DNA from: Vespula vulgaris
Taxonomy: Eukaryota > Arthropoda > Insecta > Hymenoptera > Vespidae
Reading direction: 5' to 3'
NCBI RefSeq assembly: GCF_905475345.1
Contig: NC_066608.1
Coordinates: 1,483,501 to 1,547,500, forward strand
DNA: 64,000 nucleotides
The stretch's first letter is position 1. Every line of letters begins with the position of its first letter. Shown piece by piece: positions 50,699 through 61,545 of this stretch. The notes beneath the pieces were generated by a model, which made no database searches, was not told the DNA's origin, and was given only the letters and a program-made list of their open reading frames with translations. The position numbers were made by a program, and so were the translations under genes.

Positions 50699-50741
<43 letters not shown>
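50699..50741 (+). repeat. (AT)n microsatellite
   Basis: About 21 uninterrupted AT units. Confidence 0.95.
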
Positions 50742-50742
<1 letters not shown>

Positions 50743-50948
50743 TTTTTTCACTGTTATTTCTTATGTTCAAAGATTTTCTCGTACCTTTCAACGATATTAA
50801 TTATTTCATATCGTAAAAACAAGTGTACATCTTCCTCTAGATCCATTTTTATTAAGAGTATCTCGTTCAATTTTAATTAACTAACGACGTTGTTTTAAGT
50901 AAAATTTGACTTTAAACGATATCTTATTCAGATAAGAATTCAAATTGA

Positions 50949-51144
50949 CTTGGTGATAAACGTGTGAGATGGACACCAAGACAAATTGCTTGTACGAGTT
51001 ACTGTCTCGTGGTGCGCATGCACCAAGCTAAATGGACCGTAACGATTATTTAGTCATATAGGTGTGCAGGTTATTTTTAATCACAAAGGCCGAGGTGCGA
51101 GCTACGAAAACGCGTACTTAGTCAGTACCCATTTCCTCTTGGTG
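50949..51144. repeat. Cluster of CTTGGTG/CACCAAG words with a hairpin
   Basis: CTTGGTG occurs at 50949 and 51138, and CACCAAG at 50974 and 51021, giving two inverted pairs within 200 bp. At 51010-51025 TGGTGC and GCACCA form a six-base stem around GCAT. This could be a binding-site cluster or the remnant of inverted repeats. No gene was recognised. Confidence 0.35.
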
Positions 51145-52075
51145 TAACATTGCCACGAATATATAAATACCGTCATTCACTTTTTCGTTCGTTTGAAAAA
51201 AGGAATAAAAAAAAGGACAAGAAATAGAATTGAAAAGAAATTTTCATTTCTTCTTTAATTTTCCTTTCGGCATTTTTTATCGATTTCAAGGTATTTCATT
51301 CGCGTTTAAACGATAAAAAAAATAAGATAAGTCTAATAAATCCGGTAGAAGATATGCGCATACCTACTGATAAGAAACGAGCCCGATGGTTATGGCGCGA
51401 ACAGGATGTTAGTCGAGCGGAAACCACAGAAAAACATTGTCGATCCTCGGCAGAACGAGCTCGGTCAAGAGATTAAGGTAATCCTAGGGTAACCAATGAC
51501 GCTCGTTCCAAAGGTTTCAACAGATTAATCGTAAGTCGATCTTACCTCGCGATTCTTTCGCGAGGTCGTAATTGCGAAAAGAAAAATTATAAGTCGGGGA
51601 TAATCGACGGTTTCGTAATATATACTTACGTATATCATCTTTAAATTTGCTTTATTACATCGGTAATAATTTTGCTGATATAGTTAAGAGGTTTCGTGCT
51701 TACGACTAATCTTAATTCGGTAAAATAAAATCAGGTTTTACAGTGATACGAGAGTAAGCAACAGAGCGAATTGCTTTCTATATTTCCTCATACATATATA
51801 CAATATATACATACATATATAGATAGATACATATGTACATATGTTTGAAACACTCTTGCTCGGGATACTCCACTGAGAATTCATTTCTCCCAAAGCTACA
51901 TTTCGCTAGAAAACTGATTATACTAACTTGTAACGTGATGTATTTCATATCAGTATGTAAATCGCATGACTTAAAAACCAGAGGTTCGAGTGGATCATTT
52001 TCCTTTCCTTTCCTTTTTCTTTTTTTGTTCTCCTTCTTTCTCTCTCTCTCTCTCTCTCTATCTATCTGTCTATCC

Positions 52076-52112
<37 letters not shown>

Positions 52113-53087
52113 CTTTTCTCGCTTTTTCTCTCTTTTCAAATCACGCACGAAATCTTTTTCGTCCTAATACCGATTCAATCTGTGTGTCATTAGATTTATT
52201 CGCACCAAGAGTGAAATTTCATCGATCGAACATTCAACTTGGCGACTAATTCGATAGAGGAGGAGACTGGAAATCGGTTCAGTGAATAACACGGCACTCG
52301 TGTTTTGATTTTGATCGAACAAATTATATATAGGCGTATTGCGTCTCAGGAAAATGACTCGTTAGCAAGACGAAGTTAGTGGGTGGGAGGTAGGGAGGGA
52401 GGTACGAGGAGGAAAGTTAAATTCCGGATAACATGCCACGTTCTATGTATGTCGTATATTGGTATAAAAACGAGTGTAATTCGGACGTTATACGATCGGA
52501 CGTACCGATATGAATTTAAATTACGAAAAGACCATCGGATAAAGAAGAGAAAAAAGAAACAAACGGAGAAACAGAGAGAAAGAAAGAGAAAAAGACGAAG
52601 GAATAAAAATATACGTATGAATATATGTATGTATGTATATATGTATATATGTATGCATATCTTAGAGAATACATAGAAATGTATATTTGCTAATTCTGTC
52701 GTTTAATAATTCCGTCAGAATTCGTTGGACGAACGAACAGCGAAAGAGCTCATACAGCAAAATGAACGAACGTACAAAAGGAGGATGGGAAGGAGGATGA
52801 GGAGGAGATAGAGAAAGAGTAGGAGAATGAGGAGGATGAGGATGAGGAGTGGGGGCAGACTACTGCGGAAACGGAAGATGTCACATTCATCGTAATTTCG
52901 GGGCGACTCTCGCGGGACGGCGCATGTGAACCTCGGCGTCTCATAAATAGCAAAAATTTTACACCAGGGAAATATCAGATTCTACGGAGTAACAGTAAAG
53001 CGCTCGAATAAAGGTTGGGTAGCAAACGAGCTCGCATCTCCCTCTTTTTCTAATGCCTCTGAGAGAGTTGCGAGACTTTTCAATCGT
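51145..53087. other. No gene supported
   Basis: A 40-codon + frame at 51354-51476 starts MRIPTDKKRARWLWREQDVS and is rich in charged residues; no function is recognised. TATATAAATACC at about 51159 resembles a TATA box. GA-rich purine sequence lies at 52380-52410 and 52780-52860. Confidence 0.45.
52058..52111 (+). repeat. (CTAT)n microsatellite
   Basis: About 12 CTAT units, with GTC and CCA variants, after a short CT run. Confidence 0.9.
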
Positions 53088-53886
53088 AATCGGGATATTA
53101 CTACAATCGAAATATCGTTCGTCTGATCTAATAGGATCTGAAAATTTTACAAAATTAAAAGTTTTTATATCACTACGATATAATTGTAAACGTACAGTAT
53201 TTAAGGTCCGAAATTCCAATTCAAGTTATTTTACTTTTCATCTTTAATTAAATCAGCATTTGAAATTTTCTTTTTAATCGAGGATAAAATCGAAAACTAT
53301 TTGAAATATCGCCTGCTAATTTTCCAATCCGGTTTATATCTTAATATTGTAAAATTTGCTAAGTTTAAGAATTTGCGCGTCAGAATTCGAAGCTCGAGTT
53401 ATTTTTCTTTCATCTTGAATTCAATGGAAATTTTCAGTTTAATCGAGGAAAGCATCATAACTATTTGAAATATCGTTTTGCCAGATATCGTCTGCGAATT
53501 CTATTACGATCGTGTTCATATCTGAACAATTTGGAAATTTTTCAAGTTCGAAAATTCCGACAGAAATTCTCGAGTTATTTTAGCTTCATCGTTAAATAAA
53601 ATGGGAATTACGAATTTCCAAGCTAATCAACTGGAGAGAATCGAAATATCGTTTATCGGTCGAATGCACTAATTTACAAATTATTTTTGCATCTCATCGA
53701 TATAAGATCTTTGAGATTTAAGAATTCCATCGGTGATCTCCGAGTTATCTTTCTTGCTAAAAAAGAAAAAAAGAAAAGTGGAAAATAAACGTTTTGCCAG
53801 ATCGTTGGAAATCTCTGAATCTTTTATATTAAAACGATTTGAGATATTTTTCGTTAAAGAAATCTGTCAGAATTTAACGTCCTAGT
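53088..53886 (+). repeat. Diverged tandem array, about five units of 165-188 bp
   Basis: The units start near 53088, 53276, 53441 and 53625, with a partial one near 53790. Shared order: AATCGAGGA, then ACTATTTGAAATATCGTTT, GCCAGAT, GCGAATTCT, TTCATATCT, a GAAAATTTT/AAGTT segment, GAATTC(C)GACAGAA, CTCGAGTTATTTT(T)CTTTCATC, AATTAAAATGG(A)AATTTTC and back to AATCGAGG. Copies 2 and 3 are the closest pair. The stretch is otherwise free of microsatellites, so the similarity is not low-complexity. Confidence 0.65.
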
Positions 53887-54819
53887 TACGTCTATATTTT
53901 ATCACGAAGGGAAACAGAAGAAATGATGGGAGGAGGGGAAAGAGAAGGAGAAGGAGAAGGAGGAGGAGGAGAAAAAAAAACAGGAAAAGTGAGAGATAAG
54001 CATCAGAAAATGGACAGGTGAAAAAAAAAAGGGAAATATTTCTTAATTTCGCGCTCGGCCGAATAACATGGAAAAAGAGCAACGAAAGAGCGATGAGAGT
54101 CCGCCAAAAAGGTTCGTCCGTGTCACGCTTCCTGCCGCGCGTCACGCAAATAGAAATAATAAAATCTCGTCTGACGGTATTTCACGCGTACTCGTACACC
54201 GCGAAATTGTTTCGCATTTTCCACGAATTACGTGTTATCGCGGAAGGAAGAAAGAAATTGGAAGGCAAGGTGTATAACGATTAAACAATTTACTATGGGA
54301 CTTTTCCATTCTTTTTTTCTCGCTATTAAAGGAAACAGAATTATTAGCGATCGAAAATTATCACTCGAGTTATTATTATTATTATTATTTTTTTTAATTT
54401 CTTTTATCTTCTTTTTTGTTATATGAAACGCTAGAAAAGCATCGAAATAAACGTGAAACATGTCGTTAAGCATTCCAACGTGACGTCAATCGTCGACAGG
54501 TTAAAATGCGAAGCCGTTATTATATTATTACATTTATTAGCATTATAATTATTAATTTTATTCTTGTCTATATGTATATTACAATATCACCTGTCAGCTA
54601 CGTCAAAGTCAGCTGGGATCATTCCATAAATGTATTAATGTATGGACGAGGGGTATATGATATTTCGGGAATACGATGCATTAGAAATGCCACTTGTTTC
54701 ATAAATAATCGTATAATGTCACTCGTTATATATATGACATGAATATTATCGTACGTTGATCGTATTTATTGTTATAATCGTTTCGAATGTAACAATCATG
54801 AGATTTTCTCTCTTTCTCC

Positions 54820-54824
<5 letters not shown>

Positions 54825-54878
<54 letters not shown>
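54825..54878 (+). repeat. (CT)n microsatellite
   Basis: An almost pure CT run of 54 bases, the longest in the window. Confidence 0.95.
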
Positions 54879-54881
<3 letters not shown>

Positions 54882-54938
54882 ATCCAATAAAAAAATCATT
54901 ATCCAGTGGAAATGACGTATTTGATAGGACGATGTTTG

Positions 54939-54942
<4 letters not shown>

Positions 54943-54969
<27 letters not shown>
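54943..54969 (+). repeat. (AT)n microsatellite
   Basis: A pure AT run 65 bases after the long CT run. Confidence 0.9.
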
Positions 54970-56384
54970 CGTTTCACTAGTTATGAAATTTTATTCGAAT
55001 AGAAATATTTCGCGACCATATATATCAAAATTTTCGTTCATAACTCTTAAGAAAAAAATATATACATCTTTTTCAGAGAAGGAGAAAGAGAGAAAAATAA
55101 ATCGTTACATATAAATTCCATCAGAAAATTCATGTAATCTCGCGTGCTCTCGACAGTCGCCGCGACGACGAGATCCGCCATTCGACGGAACACGCGATTG
55201 CTTTCGGACGTCCTGTTAAATATTTAAAAGGATCCCTGACCGGAAACGAATCGCTTATACCACCGGAATCGTTGCCATTGTTTTGGTAAAATTTATAAAA
55301 TGATACATTTCTTCAATTCGCGTGACCGTTTTTGAATTGGTCGAAGCATGCTCGTTGTAAAGCATAAATTAATTATCAATTTAATGCTCGATAAAACAGA
55401 CCATTTCATTTTTTAAATTATATAGGACTAATATAAAAATTGTAACTTATTTTCCTTATTTCCGAGGATGACATGTTAACGCACAAATAGATATATACAT
55501 ATTCGAAGATTGTAAATCAAGTATTAAGAAGGATTGTGATAGTTCTTTAATGGTAAAAGCAAAATACGAAAATGCAGTTTGGTCTATCCTATCTTGTCAT
55601 ATACGAGAGAAGCTTTCAAAGACGTTAACCGCATTGCCGTTTAACGAGCAAGGTCATCTTTCTTCTCTTTCCCGTTGAAGGTTTTGAAAATACCGCTGGA
55701 GGTCTCAGAGCGGAATTGAAAACCGCCGTTGGTCTGGGATACTATGTTTACTTTGAAAACTCTCACGTATGTATTCGTTCGAAACGAATGGTTCTCGTGT
55801 CGGGTTTACGAACGGTTTGGTCCAGCTAACCGCAGACTCGTGCTCAATGTAAAGCGCGTGCCTTTCCTGAATCTACGGAAAAAAAAAAATATATAGATTC
55901 TTACGAGCTTTTAATCTAATTTCAATTTTATACGCTTATTTTAGTCTTAACTATTAATTCTTAAACCGATTAATTTATTTACGATTATTTTCATAATTAC
56001 AATTATTTTACGATTTAATTGATAACTTGTAAAATAAAAATTTGGAGTTCCTTGAATTGATTTCGTAAGATTTTTTCTAATTGATCATTCATTCATCAAG
56101 TTATGTCAATATATATTCATATATTTTACAGATAAATTTATTGAATTATAATTGTTTCAAATTTCTTGAGTCTTGTAGTATTTATCCGAGATTTTTAATC
56201 TGTTAGAAGTACACGATAAAGAAGTATCAGTTCTTAGATCAATATATCATCGTGTTTTTAAAAAAAATAAACTTCTTCAGAATCATAACGAATACAAAAA
56301 AATCTTCGATGATCTTCCTAGTGATTTCAAAAGATATCTGATAAATCAAAGTGTACGGATATAGAATAACACATTTCTCAAAAC

Positions 56385-56388
<4 letters not shown>

Positions 56389-56424
<36 letters not shown>
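56389..56424 (+). repeat. (AT)n microsatellite
   Basis: About 18 uninterrupted AT units. Confidence 0.9.
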
Positions 56425-56427
<3 letters not shown>

Positions 56428-57640
56428 ATCTTGAAATTCTCGTTTCTCTGTCCGGTAGTAGTTGTTTTCCTTTCATTAAAGATAGAATGCAGCATAACAA
56501 AATCAACGACGACGGTCAAGCTATTTCTACTCGTCGAATAGCGAGTAAATAGGATATCGAAAGAAGATCGTCCGCATGCTTTTTCTCCTCTCAACATCGA
56601 TTAAATTTATTATAGAGAATCGTAACCAACAAACATGTTCGATCGAGTAAAACACGAAAACAAAAGTATAAAAACGAAAAATAAAGAAAAAAAAGGAGAG
56701 GAACCGATGGATTGCAAAAGAGAGTACATTAAAGGACAATAATAATACGATACATTTAAAAAATAAACATTGTCATTGGAAATTCTTGTATGTCGTTGAT
56801 TAGTCGACTCGTTTATCCTTCTTTATCTTCTTTACACGTTATCCGAACGAAGAGAGTGGAAGGACCATAGTACTCAGGCCATATCGATCGTCTAGAGAGC
56901 TTTGGTGCTTTAGTTTGAAAGCGTTCACGACAAAAAAGGTCTGGCTATGGAAAGGGTGCAGTGTACGGTTAGTTTTCTCTCTCTCTCTCTCTCTCTCGGA
57001 GAGACCAGCTAATGTCACGTTAGAAACGCCTCGCGTGTGATTTACAGAGAATCCCTTTGTTTGACCCTCGCTTTTCCCCACACCCTCGCTTAACCCCCAT
57101 CCCCACCTCCCACCTACTCACTTCCCTTGGCTATTCTTCTTCCTTTGACTACTCTCTTCTTTCTCTTTCAAACCCTGTTTAGTCTTCGAGTCTTTTTAGT
57201 TCGACGTAGAGTACGATGTTAAAAATTTCGAGAGGATCGAAATATCGAATGATTATTAACTCCGACGTTTTCGGATTAACACATGGTTTATTTTTTACTT
57301 ATCTATTTTTATTTGTTAATTTTCTTTTTTTTTTCTTATCATAATTTTTTCTTTATCTATTCGATGAATAGTAATCAGAAAAGGTAAACAATAAATAACA
57401 AAATAAATAACTTCTACAGAAAACAGAAGATAAAAAAGGATTAACAGATTCATTACATTTAGAGAGTTCGTACTAATTCGCTTTGGATTCATGTCGTGTT
57501 CATTGAGTTCTATTCGTATATAGCGTTAGAAAATTTAGATGGAATATAGACACCGTCGCTATGGCAGTTAATTCACGACGTATAAGCAACGAGATATAAA
57601 CCCGTACAGACGTGTTTCTGTGAGTTCGAAAGTTTATCGG

Positions 57641-57645
<5 letters not shown>

Positions 57646-57686
<41 letters not shown>
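57646..57686 (+). repeat. (CT)n microsatellite
   Basis: A pure CT run followed by CTGT and CT-rich sequence to about 57775. It lies just upstream of the 5'-UTR acceptor of the Ig-superfamily gene. Confidence 0.9.
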
Positions 57687-57690
<4 letters not shown>

Positions 57691-57949
57691 CTCTGTTTCT
57701 GTCTGTCTGTCCCTTTCTCTCTCTCTCTCTCTTTCTATCTCTCTTTCTCTCTGTCTCTATCTCTCCCTTTCTAAAGTTTCAAATAACTCCGTAGCTTATA
57801 TCGAGTGTTTCGAGTCGATGGGCTACCCTGAGTAAAAGCTATTAATACGTTCCTGTCTCTCCTTTCAGTTCTACAAGGACATAACGTTTATTATTACGAA
57901 TCTCTCTTTGTTTATGTTTATTCCATGAACTTTACCAAGACGATTTTAA

Positions 57950-58013
57950 CCTCTCTCATTTTCCTTGCAGTCTCTGGATACATAACGTACGATTTCAATC
58001 GGACAAGATCATC
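57950..58013 (+). other. 5'-UTR splice acceptor and leader of the Ig-superfamily gene
   Basis: A pyrimidine-rich tract (CCTCTCTCATTTTCCTTGCAG) ends with AG at 57970. The following 43 bases up to the ATG at 58014 are likely the end of the 5' UTR. A second, weaker acceptor (CTCTCCTTTCAG, about 57868) lies upstream and could give a longer leader. No ATG precedes the chosen start between 57971 and 58013. Confidence 0.55.
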
Positions 58014-58071
58014 ATGAAAACCTTATTGATCCTGGTCGGTCTTCTACTCGAAATACATCTTTATTTTACAG
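58014..58071 (+). CDS. First coding exon of an immunoglobulin-superfamily cell-surface protein (signal peptide)
   Basis: The ATG at 58014 opens a 58-base exon encoding MKTLLILVGLLLEIHLYFT plus the first base of codon 20. It has a short basic start, an uninterrupted hydrophobic core (about residues 4-12) and a polar end, the layout of a secretory signal peptide. A consensus donor (CAG|GTAAGT) follows at 58072. The exon ends in phase 1, and the exon at 60929 begins with the two bases needed to complete codon 20 as Glu. The ATG lies 43 bases after a strong acceptor (57970/57971), so at least one noncoding 5' exon lies further left. Short first exons carrying only the signal peptide and followed by long introns are common in insect neural IgSF genes. 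The exon is too short for ORF-length criteria; the support is the splice signals, the phase match and the downstream Ig sequence. Confidence 0.8.
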
Positions 58072-60928
58072 GTAAGTACGAAAGAAAAATTATTAAATAA
58101 TTCTTCTAGTCCATTTTTTCTTCCATTTTCTTTCATCGATTCAACTTTCTAAAGATATTGGAATTGCTGTAAATTGTTTATTATCTCTCCTGTCTGATAT
58201 ATATATATATACATATAACTATTGTTAAACCATCAAAAATGATAATAAAAATAGAAAACAAAAAAGAATAAAAATGGCTAAAAAGTTTAATTAATACTAT
58301 AATTGACATCTCATTCTTTAAATCAAACATTATCAAGACTTATGAAAAACGATCTTTTTTATTTGTATAAATCATTAAATCGTTAATCGTACTTGCCCAC
58401 ACGCATACATTCTTAAGTCTTTGTTTTAATGCTATAGATGGCTGACAAGTAATTTCCGGTTATCACGTTGCCGAGAACCACGAGAACTTTTACCTCGTTA
58501 GCGAGATGGAAATTCGTGGAGGGCACATAAAGCTTTCTCTCTCTCTCTCTCTCCCTCTCTCTCTCTCTCCATCTCTCTTTTTCTCTTTCGCGTACGTGAA
58601 CATAAGTAGATTAGATCAGATTAAATTAGAAAAAATAGTAATTTGTCGATAACGTTCTCAGGATTTTCTCATATCTGCGCGTTTTTTAATGTTTCCTCTT
58701 TAGCTTTTCCTACTCGATATTTTTTCCGTTCTTTTCTTTTTTCTTTTTCCGCTTTACAAGTTTCCTTTGTCCGCAAATGTTGCTATCTCTGATGGCAATG
58801 TTGAGCGTAGTTCGGTATCAAAACGTAGCTTCCGCTTTTTATTTTTCTCTACTCTCTTTCTACGATTTTTTTATTTTTTTTTCTTGTTTATTTTTCCATA
58901 ATGTATATATATTTTTTATTTTCTTCTTTAATTTTTCTTCTCTCTTTTTCTTCTTTCTTCTTTTTTCTTTTTTTTTTGACAGAAGTAAAATCCTTAAAAT
59001 TCTTCAAATTTAGGTCAACACAATGTCCGACCATCGTCGTCGTCGTCGTCGTCGGCGGCGAGCCTTCGATCTAATTAAAAATTTAATTAAACGAATGCCG
59101 GTCGGTATTTTACACGACCGTTTTACGGTTCACGAATCGAACGAACTTTTCGAAGTTTCTCGAGATTAATCTTGCATTCGGTTCGAACGCTAATCGACCG
59201 GAGGATCCAATTTTGAGAATCCGACTAAAGGCGTACCCATCCAAATTCATTAGCTATTTTCTCTTTTTTTCTGTTTTCTTTTTTTTTGTCTCTTTCGCTT
59301 TCTGTTTCTCCTCGAAAAACAAGAGCTTTCAATTGTTTGTTTGTTTCTTTATTTTTCTTTTTTATTTAAACAGATAATAGTAATCTAATGGTAGAAGCGA
59401 ACAGATCAATGTAATCCGATTCATTTAACTAATCGATTTATTTCAAGCAGATTTATTTCTATTTTCTTTGTCGAATCCTTTCAACGATGTTGCGAGATAC
59501 GACTTGTTCTTTCCGGGATTAAAAATGATATATATATTTTTTTTTCTTTAAATAATGTATATTTAAATACTTTATACGTATCAAAGCGAAATTTAACGTA
59601 GCATTAATTGTTAGTAAAAACGTCGAGTTAATTAGGAAAGTTGAACTTTTCGCAAAGGTCTCGTCCCTCCTGCTTCCCTCCCTCCCTCTCTCTCTCTCTC
59701 TCTCTATTTTTTTCTTTCTCTTTGTTTTCAGTTCTTCTATGTCTCTGTTTTTCAAGCAGTAAAATATATAATTCGACCTTTGATCGTCATACATGAAATA
59801 TTTAGAATTGTAAAAAAAACTTATTTCGTTCTAATTGACACGTTTCGGTATACCTTGATGATTAAAAATAAACAAAGCAGGATATATGAAGAGGAAATTT
59901 TTTATTTTTATAAAAGGAGGGATCGATTTAATTCAGTTTTCTGTATTAAGCTTTAGGTTTACTATTTTGTGTAAACGAGGGAGTGAGAAGGGTCGTTCGA
60001 AGGTCGAATTTTGTTCCGAGAAAAGACAGAGAGAGAGAGAGAGGGAAAGAGAGGACGAGAGAAAGAGAGAGAGAGAGATAGAGACAGAGATAGAGAAAGA
60101 GAGAGGTGAAACATAGGATGCAGGGGTGGAAGGGAAAAGAGGAGAGTTTCTAGTTGAATCTCCACGGAAATTCAGCTTCGGGAGTACTTGGTACCCTGGC
60201 AAACGTAGCGGGCAGACCCTCGTAATTGCCGTGACTAAGTTATTCACTTAAGCCACTTAGACTATAGCCCGGTTATGCGTTATCGTCGCGATGGTACCGG
60301 CATTAATCTCAAAGTGAGACGGTCGCTCTCGCTTTCATCGCATTGCATCGTATCGCATCGTTAGAAAACTCTGTCTCTTTTACCCTCACGAAATTGGTGT
60401 GGCCCACCGTGAAAATTAAGACCTTAATAATAGGGGTATATGTACGTATATACATATGTATGTACGTTTGTACGTACGTAGGTATGTATGTATGTATGTA
60501 TGTAGATATGTATATTCTCTTATACGTTTATATAAGACTACAGAATATCATGTATATATTTATATATACAGACTATATATGTATATATATTTTTTTATTG
60601 CTATTAGATATTCTTATTATCCAAACGAAAAGCATATATTCGAAATTATTATGAAAATTTTATTTCAAGAATAGAAAATTTTTTTAAGAAGGTTTTTGTA
60701 ACGTTTACAAGAAACTTTCGTCGAATTAATTCATGTAGTTATATTATGCACTAACGTCGATAAGAATCGAAATTAATTTGCATGTTAATTCGTACAAGTA
60801 GAAATGTTATTATATGAATGTTTTTTATTTTTTATCTTTTCTGTTTTCTTTCTTTTTGGACGACAGAGAGATAGTACGTTAAGACTGTTACTTGCGATGT
60901 TAGAGAGACATTCGTTTGATTATTTCAG
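58072..60928 (+). other. Intron 1 of the Ig-superfamily gene
   Basis: A 2857-base GT-AG intron between the signal-peptide exon and the Ig exon. It contains CT-rich microsatellites (about 58537-58585 and 59683-59706), an uninterrupted GTC/GGC tract (59033-59060), GA repeats (60027-60105) and GTAC/GTAT repeats (60466-60507). The stretch 60150-60370 is less repetitive and less A+T-rich than its surroundings. No further coding exon was seen. Confidence 0.7.
59033..59060 (+). repeat. (CGT)n trinucleotide repeat in intron 1
   Basis: Eight CGT units followed by CGG. Confidence 0.9.
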
Positions 60929-61101
60929 AGAGTCATGCGAAGCATCAACAAGAGTCGAGCTCTAAAAATATAGTCGAATCGTTAAATGCTCTCGAAGGTA
61001 AAGGAGATGATGTCCTCGAGGGACCAATCAGCGAGGTCGTTGCTCAAAGCGGAGGCAAGGCCGTCTTACCTTGCAAAATCACCGATCCTGGAGCTGGAAC
61101 G
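60929..61101 (+). CDS. Second coding exon: linker and start of the first Ig domain (dpr/zig-8-like?)
   Basis: The acceptor is TATTTCAG at 60921-60928. The 173-base exon encodes residues 20-77 and ends in phase 0 at a GGTAAGG donor (GT at 61102). Residues 20-51 are a polar, Ser/Gln/Glu-rich linker. Residues 53-70 (ISEVVAQSGGKAVLPCKI) match the A'/B strands of an extracellular Ig domain: a Gly-Gly turn, then Leu-Pro-Cys, with Cys68 as the B-strand half of the domain disulfide. The exon stops after GAGT, just where a C strand with its core Trp would be expected, so the domain is split by an intron. The partner Cys and the Trp were not found before 64000. The sequence style recalls the dpr/DIP/zig-8/lachesin group of insect neuronal adhesion proteins; that subfamily is a guess, while the Ig fold is fairly secure. 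Confidence 0.85.
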
Positions 61102-61426
61102 GTAAGGGACTTGTTATTCCTCTATCGTTACTCCTCCTTTCTTTTCTTTCTTTCATTCTTTCTTTCTTTCATTCTTTCTTTTTTCTACTACTTTTTCTAC
61201 TTCCTTTTTCTCTACATACATATTTTCGTGAAACTTTGTTCAAATTAAGGTTTTCTAGGTCGGCGAAAAAACTTTCGATACTGCAGCTATCTCTCGTCAC
61301 TCTTCCAATGGTATTTCCAATTTTCATTTCTCTCGACTCTAGCTATTCCAACGATTTTCACTTAATATCCGTTTCCATGCAGCCGTGATCGTTGGGACGC
61401 GATGAAAATCGACGAAATTGTATGAG

Positions 61427-61432
<6 letters not shown>

Positions 61433-61483
<51 letters not shown>

Positions 61484-61501
61484 CATATGCATATGTATAT
61501 A

Positions 61502-61543
<42 letters not shown>
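61433..61543 (+). repeat. Long (AT)n tract with ATGC interruptions
   Basis: Two long AT runs are separated by GGCATATGCATATGTATAT. It lies in intron 2 and folds on itself, so length estimates from short reads will be unreliable. Confidence 0.9.

Positions 61544-61545
<2 letters not shown>

Larger units (their letters stand above)
53887..57949. other. Upstream of the Ig-superfamily gene, no gene supported
   Basis: 54040-54290 has three overlapping open frames and many CpG, but no recognised product. Balanced unique sequence lies at 55130-55280 and 55630-55870, possible regulatory sequence or a 5' exon. C-rich sequence lies at 57075-57115. CT microsatellites are listed separately. Confidence 0.45.
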
